Assembly (NCBI GenBank): GCA_963782415.1
Contig: CAWAJT010000007.1
Span: forward strand, 1 to 64,000
Direction of reading: 5' to 3'
Length of the DNA stretch: 64,000 bases
DNA from: Bog-473 sp963782415
GTDB lineage: Bacteria; Actinomycetota; Acidimicrobiia; Acidimicrobiales; RAAP-2
A program made the position numbers and the translations under genes. Below the pieces are notes generated by a model. That model did not search any database. It was not told the DNA's origin and was given only the letters and a program-made list of their open reading frames with translations. Each line of letters begins with the position of its first letter. Position 1 is the first letter of the stretch. Shown piece by piece: positions 8,721 through 17,283 of this stretch.

Positions 8721-8922
8721 GCCACGGCCTCCTGACACCTCCGTGCTGCCGGGGCATGAGTTCGCGAGAGGCGAGCTCGAGACGGCAGAGGGCCTGATTG
8801 ATCTGTCGGTAGGAGATGCAGTCGCATTCACTTCAGAGACGCGCCATCGAGTCCATCCCGTCGAGACGGGTTCGCGGGCCGCGCTGGTCGTCTTCGGAAT
8901 GCGGGATGGCTGGACTCGCTGA
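8710..8922 (+). pseudogene. C-terminal fragment of a 2OG-Fe(II) oxygenase
   Basis: The 70 residues include GEL, SVGDAVAFTSETRHRVHPV and GSRAALVVFG, matching the last third of prolyl-hydroxylase-like (PKHD) oxygenases with the distal metal His and the 2-oxoglutarate-binding Arg. The upstream HxD half is missing, so it cannot be an active enzyme. It is framed exactly by palindrome copies 2 and 3, like a cut cassette. Confidence 0.5.
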
Positions 8923-8936
8923 TGCGGGACGAATCG
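8920..8936. repeat. 17-bp island palindrome, copy 3
   Basis: TGATGCGGGACGAATCG, two mismatches. The first TGA (8920-8922) is the stop codon of the oxygenase fragment. Confidence 0.5.
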
Positions 8937-9098
8937 GCGAATGATGCGCTAGTCAACGAAGCGACCCCTCGGCCCTCGTGATCGGCGACCTGTGTGTTCG
9001 CTGCCACTCGAAAGTGTGCGTGAATCAGGTGGCGGGTCTAGCCTTCGTTGACGTTCGACTGTTTGTCTAGAGGGCGGCAACGACGGGAGGCGGTCAGC

Positions 9099-10250
9099 AT
9101 GCATTTGGGGGCACTGAACTTGGTGCGAAGGGCGCGGGCCCATCTGTCACGCGGTCGCAATCATGTCTTACTACTAGTCCTAGGTGCAGTGGCCCTGACC
9201 CTGAGCGCCTGTGACTGGACCACATTCGGCTACAGCGCTTCGGGGGACCGCTCGAGCCCTGATACCGGTATCAGCCTCAGTAATGTCGCCAATACCAAGG
9301 TGGATTGGTCCTTTTCGACGGGAAGTGCCGTCTGGTCGTCGCCGGCATTGGCAAACGGCATCGTTTACTTCGGCTCCTACGACGACAAGGTCTACGCGCT
9401 GAACGCCACGACAGGGACGAAGGTCTGGTCTGCTACGACGGGCAATCAAGTGACCTCTTCGCCGGCGGTGGCGAGTGGGATTGTCTACATAGGCTCTTAC
9501 GACAACAAGCTTTACGCGCTTAATGCCACAACGGGAGCGACGGTGTGGACCTACACCACCGGCACCCCCATCTCCTCTTCGCCTGTGGTGGTGAATGGGA
9601 TCGTTTATGTCGCATCGAACGACACCAAGGTGTACGCGCTGAATGCCATGACAGGGGCGAAAATCTGGAGCTACACGACTTTCAACCAGATCCAGTCCTC
9701 CCCGGCCGTCGTGAACGGCCTTGTTTACATCGGCACGATGGGTGGCGACGTGTACGCGTTCAACGCTTCCACAGGGGCGCTGGTCTGGAGCGCCGCGACT
9801 GGCGAGGCGGTGCCGGCGTCGCCGGCCGTAGCGAACGGGATTGTCTACATTGGGTCGAACGACACCAAGATGCACGCCTTCGACGCACAGACCGGAGCGT
9901 CCATATGGACCGCAGCGACTGACGGCACTATTGATTCCGCGCCGGCGGTGGCGAGTGGCATCGTCTACATCGGCTCCGTTGGCGGGAACTTCTACGCGTT
10001 CAATGCGACGACTGGAGCCAGCTTGTGGACGGCAACTATCGGCAGTCCCATCGATTCCTCACCCGCGGTGGCGAACGGCGTCGTGTACGTCGGCTCTTTC
10101 GACCACAAGATCTACGCATTCAACGCCACGACGGGCGGTGCGGTCTGGAGTGCCACGACAGGCAATGCAGTAAATTCGTCGCCGGCGATAGCAAATGGGT
10201 ACGTTTACGTCGGTTCATCGGACAGCAAGATGTACGCATACAAGCCCTAA
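9099..10250 (+). CDS. PQQ-type beta-propeller lipoprotein
   Basis: ATG at 9099 is chosen for the GGGAGG at 9085-9090; the frame is open to a TTG at 9048. A signal peptide with lipobox LSAC puts the lipid-modified cysteine at about residue 38. Eight repeats of about 40 residues follow, each like SPAVANGIVYIGSNDTK with YALNATTGAKIW, forming one eight-bladed propeller of the PQQ-like/BamB fold. Probably a surface protein binding a partner or ligand; no catalytic residues identified. It is cargo between palindrome copies 3 and 4. Confidence 0.85.
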   Translation: MHLGALNLVRRARAHLSRGRNHVLLLVLGAVALTLSACDWTTFGYSASGDRSSPDTGISLSNVANTKVDWSFSTGSAVWSSPALANGIVYFGSYDDKVYALNATTGTKVWSATTGNQVTSSPAVASGIVYIGSYDNKLYALNATTGATVWTYTTGTPISSSPVVVNGIVYVASNDTKVYALNAMTGAKIWSYTTFNQIQSSPAVVNGLVYIGTMGGDVYAFNASTGALVWSAATGEAVPASPAVANGIVYIGSNDTKMHAFDAQTGASIWTAATDGTIDSAPAVASGIVYIGSVGGNFYAFNATTGASLWTATIGSPIDSSPAVANGVVYVGSFDHKIYAFNATTGGAVWSATTGNAVNSSPAIANGYVYVGSSDSKMYAYKP

Positions 10251-10488
10251 CTTCACCTGTCCGGTGGTTCCGGGCCTGGTTGAGTTCCGTTTCTTGCTTC
10301 TCCGAGCTGGCTCGTCGGTCTGGGAACGAGTTCGCGACCGCGCTGGTCTTCGGGTGCTGGCTGAACCCGGAGTGATGCGTCACGCATCACTGAAGCGTGA
10401 CGAACGACACACCTGGACGAACACGCGGCTGACAACTCTCCACAATTGGCCCTCTAGGAAACCGAAGTGAATGCGGAAAGTCTCGGTG
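10251..10488. other. intergenic segment with palindrome copy 4
   Basis: About 240 bases. One frame ends LVFGCWLNPE at a TGA (10373-10375) and looks like a second worn oxygenase tail, similar to the end of the fragment at 8710-8922. A degenerate second palindrome (10391-10407) follows copy 4. Confidence 0.3.
10373..10389. repeat. 17-bp island palindrome, copy 4
   Basis: TGATGCGTCACGCATCA, exact consensus and the most symmetrical copy. Followed at 10391-10407 by a degenerate copy TGAAGCGTGACGAACGA. Confidence 0.6.
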
Positions 10489-11292
10489 CTAGCCGGTGTG
10501 CGATTGCATGGCCTTCGCGAGCTTTATGGCCTCAGTCTTGGTCAGACTGCCGCTGATTTCTCCCTTGCCGTCAAAGCTGGTGAATTGTGACTGAAGCGGC
10601 TGGATTATCGGAGCGGAGTAAACAACACCATTGAGCTCTATTCCTAGAAGCTGATGGAAGTTGGCAGAAGTCACTCTGTCCCATAGCGCAGCATTCCGCG
10701 AGGACATCGTGAAGTCGACAACCCAACTGCCGGCATGGGTGCGGATAACGGTGGCGGACTTGATGGGTGCGCTCGACATTTGGGCGGGGCCGAGGAGACA
10801 CCGAGACTTCAGTTCACCGCACGCGCCGCCGGCTCCAGGTAGCAGCACGGTTGCCCCGGCGTTGTCCGCAGTTGGCTTCGTTGTAGGGGCTCCAGCCAAG
10901 GACGCGTCAGAAGCCAGCGTGCTTGACACGCCGGTCGGCTGGACGTTGATGTTCTGCGCCGTGAGCGCTGCAGCCGGGTCGCACGACAAGGAGCTTGTGG
11001 CAGGAGCCTGTGCGAGGGAGTTAAAGGGTGGCACGAAACACAGGACCGGTCGAAAGAGGACAGCGCCGCCTGAGCGCTCTGACTGTAGGTGCGTCGGCGG
11101 CTTCGCCTGGGACTTTCCACTGGGGGCGCCACCGAATAGCACTACCGCGCCAGCGATCAACGCCGCTAGAAGCACCGCGCAGAAGCCAATGACGATGAGC
11201 GTCTTGACGTTGCGACGCCGCCGGTGTTGGCGCGCCTCTGGAATCAGGACTTCTGTTGGCGTTGCCTGACCCGTCTCGACGTCCGTTGTCAT
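10489..11292 (-). CDS. membrane-anchored SecD P1-head-like protein
   Basis: Start ATG 11292 (MTTDVETGQ); the frame is open to 11358 but that overlaps the divergent gene. One transmembrane helix (TLIVIGFCAVLLAALIAGAV) follows a basic cytoplasmic tail. The outside part ends in LLGIELNGVVYSAPIIQPL and SFDGKGEISGSLTKTEAIKL, the signature of the SecD/SecDF P1 head subdomain. It lacks the RND helices of true SecD, so it is a single-pass relative whose function is unknown. Only 21 bases separate its start from the divergent GntR gene, so joint regulation is likely. Confidence 0.75.
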   Translation of the reverse strand: MTTDVETGQATPTEVLIPEARQHRRRRNVKTLIVIGFCAVLLAALIAGAVVLFGGAPSGKSQAKPPTHLQSERSGGAVLFRPVLCFVPPFNSLAQAPATSSLSCDPAAALTAQNINVQPTGVSSTLASDASLAGAPTTKPTADNAGATVLLPGAGGACGELKSRCLLGPAQMSSAPIKSATVIRTHAGSWVVDFTMSSRNAALWDRVTSANFHQLLGIELNGVVYSAPIIQPLQSQFTSFDGKGEISGSLTKTEAIKLAKAMQSHTG

Positions 11293-11313
11293 GGTGCTAC
11301 TATCACTAGCATA
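11293..11313. promoter_or_regulatory. compact divergent promoter region
   Basis: Twenty-one bases between two divergent ATGs. It contains TACTAT (11298-11303), a plausible -10 for a leaderless rightward transcript starting at 11314, and a GCTA/TAGC inverted repeat (11296-11310) that could bind the GntR dimer. Confidence 0.35.
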
Positions 11314-11661
11314 ATGTTCGATGTCAAGGTGGATCGCCGAGAGGGAGTAGCCCTCCACGATCAGGTCGCCGGTGAGATCAGGCGTGCCATCGCCGATGGA
11401 GAGGCCAAGCCAGGCGAGCGACTCCCACCGGCGAAGGATCTCGCAGCAGTTCTCGACGTCAACACGAACACAGTGCTGCGGGCGCTCCGTCTACTCCGCG
11501 ACGAGGGTTTGCTCGAGTTTCGCCGTGGACGCGGCGTGACGGTAGCCGGTACGCCAGAACGGGGAGCTGTGCTGAGTCGGGCACGGGAGCTCGTCGACTT
11601 CGCTCGGCTTCAGGGATATCGGCGAGACGACGTCATCGCGATGATCGCAGACCTTCCGTGA
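11314..11661 (+). CDS. GntR-family regulator, YtrA-like short form
   Basis: ATG at 11314 starts MFDVKVDRREGVALHDQVAG; no leader or RBS, as in leaderless actinobacterial genes. 115 residues: a winged HTH (GERLPPAKDLAAVLDVNTNT, VLRALRLLRDEGLL, EFRRGRGVTV) plus a short helical tail of the YtrA subfamily type. It probably represses itself and the divergent SecD-like gene. Confidence 0.85.
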   Translation: MFDVKVDRREGVALHDQVAGEIRRAIADGEAKPGERLPPAKDLAAVLDVNTNTVLRALRLLRDEGLLEFRRGRGVTVAGTPERGAVLSRARELVDFARLQGYRRDDVIAMIADLP

Positions 11662-12096
11662 TTGTCCGAACTGCACTGGACCTGTGTCCACTACCTTCGG
11701 CCGGATGTCGAGTTGGACCTCATTGGAGTGCCAGAGATTGGGGAGATGATCGGCACGGTTCGTCAGTGCGCGGATCGCCTCAGCCGTGAGGATCCAGAAT
11801 TCCCCGCCCCTGCTGTCGAGTTGAACCGTGGCGTGAGGCTGTGGAAGCGGGCCGACATCGTGAGGTGGGCCAAGGCGACGGGGCGCGACCTGCGTTCCTG
11901 ACGTGCTCGGCAAAATGACCACCCATCGCCCCTTTGATCCGCGGACTGATCCACGCACGAGGTCGGCCGCGGCCCGAGCGACATCGGCAAGCGCGCGAGC
12001 AGCCTCCTTGAGAGTTATTTCAGGACGAGCTCGCAGCAGGATCCAGATTCCCACGGCGCACGATATTGGTATCAGCAGCACCATCGATACGGGCAA
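11491..12096 (-). CDS. possible small membrane protein (tail doubtful)
   Basis: Only the N-terminal 60 residues look coding: a hydrophobic helix (VLLIPISCAVGIWILL) followed by an amphipathic helix (EITLKEAARALADVARAAAD). The rest overlaps the convergent HTH gene and looks non-coding, so the true stop may have been lost by an indel near 11900. Confidence 0.3.
   Translation of the reverse strand: MPVSMVLLIPISCAVGIWILLRARPEITLKEAARALADVARAAADLVRGSVRGSKGRWVVILPSTSGTQVAPRRLGPPHDVGPLPQPHATVQLDSRGGEFWILTAEAIRALTNRADHLPNLWHSNEVQLDIRPKVVDTGPVQFGQSRKVCDHRDDVVSPISLKPSEVDELPCPTQHSSPFWRTGYRHAASTAKLEQTLVAE
11662..11901 (+). CDS. AlpA/excisionase-like HTH protein
   Basis: The frame starts at a TTG directly after the GntR stop. 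Core: LIGVPEIGEMIGTVRQCADR, then FPAPAVELNRGVRLWKRADI and VRWAKATGRDL, the wHTH pattern of AlpA-type prophage regulators that choose a DNA site through a short wing. A second such gene besides the one at 3643. Confidence 0.65.
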   Translation: MSELHWTCVHYLRPDVELDLIGVPEIGEMIGTVRQCADRLSREDPEFPAPAVELNRGVRLWKRADIVRWAKATGRDLRS

Positions 12097-12135
12097 GATC
12101 TCGAGGAACAGGTCGTACGCGAGGTTCGCGCACTC

Positions 12136-12270
12136 ATGGAAGTCGTGATCGCTGACGATCTACTGGACGAGAGCTGGAAGTCCATCGCTGCCGCTTTGGG
12201 CGTTTCCCGCCAGGCTGCCGTCAAAAGAGGTTCGGAGCCGCTCGGCGATCGTCATTGGCATGGAAGTTGA
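12136..12270 (+). CDS. short HTH protein or fragment
   Basis: 44 residues from ATG 12136 with SWKSIAAALGVSRQAAVKR, a typical HTH of small actinobacterial proteins. The frame is open upstream to 11950 with a helix DLEEQVVREVRALMEVVIA just before, so the gene may start earlier at a non-ATG codon or be truncated. Confidence 0.35.
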   Translation: MEVVIADDLLDESWKSIAAALGVSRQAAVKRGSEPLGDRHWHGS

Positions 12271-12422
12271 TGACGATGGAGGAAATAATGGCCATTCTGT
12301 ATCCAAACACCGGGTCATAACCTCACCGAGCTCAGTCGGGTGCCGGACGCTCAGCGGCGCCCTAGAATCGAAGGGTACGGTTCAGCAACGCACGGCCCAA
12401 CTGGCGGCGTTCCAGCCGAATG

Positions 12423-12439
12423 TGATGCGTCACGAATCA
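12423..12439. repeat. 17-bp island palindrome, copy 5
   Basis: TGATGCGTCACGAATCA, exact consensus. On the minus strand its first TGA is the stop of the HicB-like pseudogene. Confidence 0.6.
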
Positions 12440-12662
12440 CCCTGTCCCGGATCCCGGCAATGCGTTATGTCTCAGGACCACCGTCACATCGATGCTTTCT
12501 TCGGTGACGCCGAGCACGCTCGCGATGGCTATTCGAGCCGTGGAGTCAACGTGGTCGAGACTGTCGATTCGAGCTTCGGTGCCTGGGACATCAAGGAACG
12601 TGATCAGCCAACAATCTGCTTCACCCCGAAGGATTGCCTCATAGCGCGTTCGGTTTGGTCAT
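12437..12662 (-). pseudogene. HicB-like gene, copy 1 (frameshifted)
   Basis: Homologous along its whole length, and for about 80 bases upstream, to the intact gene at 17291-17521. After ATGACCAAA one extra C breaks the frame; without it the product reads MTKRTRYEAIL, WLITFLDVPGTEARIDSLDH and ASVLGVTEESIDVTVVLR. The 226-base length is not a multiple of three. Either a worn duplicate or a one-base sequence error. Confidence 0.6.
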
Positions 12663-12793
12663 TCGGGCGACTCCTCAACGTGGGAGCCCGATAACGGGAC
12701 CCCATGGCCTTCGCCTACCCCCGACGCAACAGGATGACGCTGGCGCAATCGATCGTCAAACGGCGGATTCCACAAGCCTGGACCACACTTAGG

Positions 12794-12810
12794 GGATGCG
12801 TAACCCATCA
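12794..12810. repeat. 17-bp island palindrome, copy 6 (degenerate)
   Basis: GGATGCGTAACCCATCA, three mismatches to consensus. Confidence 0.35.
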
Positions 12811-13023
12811 CAGTCGAGGCCGTTGGGAACGGCAAATGGCGGCGCGTCGCCGCCCCAAGGCGGTTAGGGCGGCGCCGGCACTCACCCCCACAACAAACCT
12901 GGGACGATTGGCGACTCGCTCCAGGGGGAGCAGTTTGACGTCTTCGTCTACCTCGCGGAACGCTTGATCGAGCTCAGTCCCTTTCCCTGTCCAAGATCAG
13001 GGACACTCCCCTGGCCGACCCGC

Positions 13024-13040
13024 TGGTTCCTGACGCATCG
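13024..13040. repeat. 17-bp island palindrome, copy 7 (degenerate)
   Basis: TGGTTCCTGACGCATCG, three mismatches; shares the TTCCTGACGCATC core of copy 1. Confidence 0.35.
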
Positions 13041-13218
13041 ATGGTCCACGTCCAGGCGACGAGCATGCGGCGCCAGTTCGTTCGCGAGGGGAGCGATTGG
13101 TACCTTATCCGCGTGTTCGACCCCGCCCGGCCAGCTCATCGTCCTGTCCCGGCAGGGGCCTGAGGGCGCGCTCAACGGCCCAGACGATCAGGTCGTTGTC
13201 GGCATAGGCTGATCGGCC

Positions 13219-14469
13219 GTGACGAGCTCGCTTGGTGATCGCAAGAAGCGGTCGATGAAGAGCAGTATCGGAGAGGCTTTCGATCCGCGCCACAACAGCC
13301 TGAACTTTCTACGCCTGGTCCTTGCAGTCGTCGTCATCTTGGGCCACGCCCTCTCGCTGCCGGCCCTCCATGACGAGTCACGCCTCGTCTTCAACGGTTC
13401 CGGCTCAGCTGAACTCGCCGTCTGGGCGTTCTTCGCGATCAGCGGGTTCCTCATTGCGTCAAGCGCGCTACGCAATAGGACCGGACGATTTGCCTGGCAG
13501 CGCTTCCTCCGCATCTTTCCGGGGTTCTGGGTGTGCCTCCTACTGACTGCGTTCGTCTTCGGCGTCATTGGATGGCTGAGTGCACCACCGTTACAGCATT
13601 GCGGCTTGTCTTGCTATTTCCACGCCCCTCACAGTCCTGTCCGATACATCTGGGAGAACCTCGACTTCAAGGGCCACCAGGCGGACATCGCAGGCACACC
13701 GACGGCTGGTGTCGTTCCAGGAGTCTGGAACGCATCGACGTGGACGCTTTTTTACGAGATCCTCTGCTACGCCCTTCTCGCCGTCTTGGCTGTGCTTGGA
13801 ATCCTCCGCCGCCGGGCAATCGCCCTCGGCGTGTTCGTTGCTCTGTGGGTCACCATGACCGTGGGCGCCTTCGACCCGGCGTTGAACCACGCGATTGACT
13901 GGGCGACACCAAATCTATGGGTGACGCTGCTCCTGCGGTTTGCCACGATCTTTATGGGCGGCGCAATCGTCTACTTGTACCGGGACCGCATCCCCGATTC
14001 AGCCGTGCTGGCCGGGGCGTGTGCAGTCGTCGTCGTTCTCGGTCTGGCGTACCCCGACCATGCCAAGGATTCGACCCTCTATCTCACGCCGACCAACCTG
14101 GTGCTGCCGTTGTTCGCCTATCCGTTGATATGGCTGGGAATCCATTTGCCCGCCCAGCGCATCGGAGCCCGCAACGACTACTCCTACGGTGCCTACATTT
14201 ACGGCTTCCCCGTCACGCAGCTGCTCGTCATCTGGGGAGTCTGGCGATGGGGCACGGTGCCCTACGCGTTCATGTCAGTGCTTGCAACCGTTCCACTCGC
14301 CGTCGGCAGCTGGTGGCTCGTCGAAAAGCACGCTCTGCGACTCAAGCGTGTCGGCCTCAGTGATGCCGCTGCGGCGCCCCCGGCCTCGTACGGGGATGAA
14401 GAGTTTCCATCGATCCGAGATCCGAAGGAGACCAGCGCGTCTGTTACATCTGCAGCGTCCGAAAGCTAG
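13219..14469 (+). CDS. acyltransferase family 3 (OafA/YrhL-type) membrane protein
   Basis: 416 residues with about ten membrane helices. The N-terminal signature NSLNFLRLVLAVVVILGH then VWAFFAISGFLIASS, with RFLRIFPGFWVCLLL, is diagnostic of acyltransferase 3 enzymes that O-acetylate surface sugars or antibiotics. GTG at 13219 or ATG at 13255; neither has a strong RBS. The charged C-terminal tail is cytoplasmic. As island cargo it could alter surface glycans, a known way for phage elements to change host receptors; that role is inference. Confidence 0.9.
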   Translation: MTSSLGDRKKRSMKSSIGEAFDPRHNSLNFLRLVLAVVVILGHALSLPALHDESRLVFNGSGSAELAVWAFFAISGFLIASSALRNRTGRFAWQRFLRIFPGFWVCLLLTAFVFGVIGWLSAPPLQHCGLSCYFHAPHSPVRYIWENLDFKGHQADIAGTPTAGVVPGVWNASTWTLFYEILCYALLAVLAVLGILRRRAIALGVFVALWVTMTVGAFDPALNHAIDWATPNLWVTLLLRFATIFMGGAIVYLYRDRIPDSAVLAGACAVVVVLGLAYPDHAKDSTLYLTPTNLVLPLFAYPLIWLGIHLPAQRIGARNDYSYGAYIYGFPVTQLLVIWGVWRWGTVPYAFMSVLATVPLAVGSWWLVEKHALRLKRVGLSDAAAAPPASYGDEEFPSIRDPKETSASVTSAASES

Positions 14470-14711
14470 GGCGGTTCAGCCATTCCCGCGTGGACGTCAT
14501 CATGCCGGGTATGTGCAGTCGTCCTGGAAATCTGATCAGTCGTTGCTTGACAGCTGACGAATGCCAGTTCAGATTGAACGAAGTCGGTCGTTCCCTTTGA
14601 ACCGTCACTGACGGATCGTCGTATCGGGATGCTTGCTGAAGCCTCGCGGCGTGCTTAATCACCCAGGTGGATGAAAGACCGTGGGAAAGTCACTGAACAG
14701 GAGGGGCAACT

Positions 14712-15356
14712 GTGACAATCACACTCATCCAGAATACGGATGGCACTGTTGATGTAACGAACGGAAGTGGACCAACCACCACACTTGCCGTTGACACGAC
14801 ATCTTCCGTACTCGAATCCTTCGTGAGGGCACAGTCACTGAACCAGATGGGAGCACCGACCGCCGCTCTCGATATGAATGGCCAAGCCTTCATAAACGCA
14901 TCTGACGTCGGGCGGCAAATTGCAGCGCATTACTACGAACCGACATCGGCGTATATCAAGCTGACGAACTCGAACACCCCGGCAGCAATCGACACGACGA
15001 ACCTCACCGTCTCATTCACTGCCACGACAACCGCGGTTATGGTTGAGCTCACAGCAGGGGGTGGACTCTTCTCTGGTACTGGTGGTTATTACTGGGGCCT
15101 GCTTGTTCATTCATCCTCAACGCAGGTCGGCTATTGGGCAATGGTCGAAAATGGAGCGACGCCTATCCTGGTCCCATGCACGGTTCGTATCCGAGTCACC
15201 GGACTTACCGCCGGTACGGGATATCAGTACGATTGGGCGCATGTAGTTTCCGGATCGACCCTGCCCACCGGGGCGATGGCTGGTCAGTGCGGTACGGGAA
15301 GTCCCGCTGCAAATTCTGACTACGGCCCACTGATGATGAGGGTCCTGGCGGCCTGA
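14712..15356 (+). CDS. beta-rich, fibre-like protein
   Basis: GTG at 14712 behind a strong AGGAGGGG (14699-14706). 214 residues, Thr/Ser/Gly rich beta structure: ITLIQNTDGTVDVTNGSG, NLTVSFTATTTAVMVELTAG, IRVTGLTAGTGYQYDW. No signal peptide or Cys. The style is that of phage tail or fibre proteins, though no family is recognised. The next gene begins inside its stop (TGATG), so the two are made together. Confidence 0.65.
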   Translation: MTITLIQNTDGTVDVTNGSGPTTTLAVDTTSSVLESFVRAQSLNQMGAPTAALDMNGQAFINASDVGRQIAAHYYEPTSAYIKLTNSNTPAAIDTTNLTVSFTATTTAVMVELTAGGGLFSGTGGYYWGLLVHSSSTQVGYWAMVENGATPILVPCTVRIRVTGLTAGTGYQYDWAHVVSGSTLPTGAMAGQCGTGSPAANSDYGPLMMRVLAA

Positions 15357-16646
15357 TGATCTCGACTCATTGCCTCCCGTCAGGCAGCCTCGGAGTAGGG
15401 GAGATTCCCGTCTCCAACGTGGCCGGCGAGAACATCTCTGTTCAAGACCCAGGCGCAGGCAACCGACGCGGTCTGATCGTGTTTATTCACGGATTGACAG
15501 TCGTGGTGCCAGCCTTCTTCCCTTGGCCCGTTCCGAATGCGTCGACAATTGTCGGCGATGTGAAGATCGGCGACTTCGCAAACGATGTTGTTCTTGACAA
15601 TTCGGGTATTGCTCTATCCGAGCTGCCCGGAGGACTACTACTCGAAAAACACTGGCGTGTTCGGGATTTGCAACGACGCTGCGAATGACTCCGGTCATGG
15701 ATCGCGATTCTTAGATGGAGGAATCCTTCACTGGTGGGACCACCTAGTGGACTGGATCGAAGAAACCTACGGTACTGGTCACCCGATCATTTGTTCGGGA
15801 TTTTCAATGGGCGGTTTCAAGACTCTCCAGATCGCTGCAAACCGGCAGTCGGACCTGGTGGGGTACATCTCTCATTGCCCAGCGACGGTCCTTGAAACCG
15901 CAAACCCGATCTTTACCGGTGGCGCTACGTTCTACAGCTTCAATCTCTCTGGTCTTGACACCACGAGCAACCAACTCAACGGAGTGACGATCCCAGGAAT
16001 CGTGGGATACGGCACGAGTGACGAGGCAGTTGGTTGGTCCAGTTCAGGTGTGGGCTCGGGGTCGGTTGGTACCTCGGTGGCCTCGTTCACGGGAGCGGGC
16101 ACATTGTCTGTGTCAACGGTCTCGAACTTCGTGCACGGTGCTGCAGTTCAGTTAACAAACTTGAGTGGTGGGACGGGAGTCGCAATAGTGCAGTTCACTG
16201 GAATAAGTGGAGGGTCGTTGACGGGCTGCAAAACAGTTGCAGGATCCGGCACGATCACGGCAAGTACCATCGTTATACAGTCGACCACCGACCAGATGAT
16301 TACGAACGCCCAAGCTGCTTCGCAGCCCGTTACCCGATATTCAACGTCGGACGTTCACGAGTTCACGAGTAACGACGCGACGAAATATTCAACGTGGGTC
16401 AATTCCCAACTTCGGTGGCCTTCCGATTTCGTTCTGACGGAATTCTTTGCACGAAACCAGTGGGACCACCAGCGGTTGGTAGGAACACGCTCTTTGAGTA
16501 CCGACACAAACGCCGTCAACATAGAATTAGTTGTTGGAAAGGCGCTCCCGGTGACACTCGGCAGAAGCTCCGCCGGCTGGAGGCTCGTCGACGATCGGTG
16601 GCGTGATGCGTCACGAATCGCCGTAGTGCTCGATGTGCGCACTTGA
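15356..16646 (+). CDS. alpha/beta hydrolase with beta-rich insert, frame interrupted near 15610
   Basis: Part one (15356-about 15610) has LIVFIHGLTVV with the oxyanion HG. Part two (in frame 3 to 16646) continues LLYPSCPEDYYS, then nucleophile elbow GFSMGG, GTSDEAVGW (possible acid) and SDVHEFT (possible base His). The break sits in ATTCGGGTATTGCTC. A Gly/Ser/Thr-rich insert at about 16050-16275 (VASFTGAGTLSVSTVSNFVH) resembles phage structural repeats. No signal peptide. The last 30 codons cross palindrome copy 8, so the true end is unsure. Possibly a depolymerase or esterase acting with the fibre-like protein. Confidence 0.6.
16604..16620. repeat. 17-bp island palindrome, copy 8
   Basis: TGATGCGTCACGAATCG, one mismatch. 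In the frame ending RQKLRRLEARRRSVA the first TGA is a stop, as at copies 2, 3 and 4. Confidence 0.55.
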
Positions 16647-16765
16647 GGTGAACACCAAGCTCGCTCGTGGCCGAACACTTCGGGAACGCCGCGGTCATTG
16701 GAGTGCCACGGCCGTCAGACTCGTCTGCCGCCCCGTCCTCTTCAGCGCCTGGTCGGCAGGAATCG

Positions 16766-17023
16766 GTGATTTCTGACGCATCACGAGCGCAGCCCGGGCA
16801 CGGCGACCCATGCCCCGGCCTCATCGACGTCGGGCGCTGCTGGCGGCTGGTCTACGACCGCAACCTCCAGGCCACGCACTGTGCCGAGGCACCCACCTTC
16901 AGGGGGCGATGGTTCTCGCCTCGAGGCGATCGGTGGTGGCGAGTGTGGGCGTGCTCAGTTCACCTCAACGGCCTGACCGGAATCCAGGAGTTCGGCCGCC
17001 GGCGACGTGACGCTGATTTCTGA
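16766..17023 (+). CDS. small Trp/Cys-rich protein
   Basis: A GTG overlapping palindrome copy 9 starts an 85-residue frame: LIDVGRCWRLVYDRNLQATH, CAEAPTFRGRWFSPRGDRWW and RVWACSVHLNGLTGIQEFG. The spaced Cys, His and Trp resemble small actinobacterial proteins that look like a one-zinc or Trp-cage fold; function unknown. Its stop lies within palindrome copy 10, so the gene is bounded by two copies only 230 bases apart. Confidence 0.5.
   Translation: MISDASRAQPGHGDPCPGLIDVGRCWRLVYDRNLQATHCAEAPTFRGRWFSPRGDRWWRVWACSVHLNGLTGIQEFGRRRRDADF
16767..16783. repeat. 17-bp island palindrome, copy 9
   Basis: TGATTTCTGACGCATCA, two mismatches; same TGATTTCTGACG half as copy 10. Confidence 0.5.
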
Positions 17024-17030
17024 CGAATCA
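17014..17030. repeat. 17-bp island palindrome, copy 10
   Basis: TGATTTCTGACGAATCA, two mismatches. It contains the stop TGA (17021-17023) of the small gene at 16766-17023. Confidence 0.5.
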
Positions 17031-17283
17031 CTTGCAACTACGAGGGTCCCAGCAGATAACCCGCACCCTCAAGCTCAAGGTGCACGCCCGCAGGGTTCGA
17101 GAGGTGCTGAAGCGAGGTAGAAAGGACTCGCCGGGCCACGCACCAGCGGGAGTCAGTCACGATGACGGCGTGGGTCAGCGTGGTCCGGTGATCGGGCACA
17201 GTCATAGCGTGACCCTGTAAGCCGTCCGATTCCCCCTCCGCCTCCCTGAGGCCCGCTGGCAGCGTCGCCGCAGAAGGTGGGGG

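Larger units (their letters stand above)
12663..13218. other. segment with two palindromes and gene debris
   Basis: 12663-12740 matches 17522-17600, the DNA upstream of the other HicB-like copy. Palindrome copies 6 and 7 follow. Short open stretches (FDVFVYLAERLIEL near 12930; SMRRQFVREGSDWYLIRVF near 13065) look coding but lie in different frames and have no start, so they are probably remnants. No complete gene seen. Confidence 0.35.
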
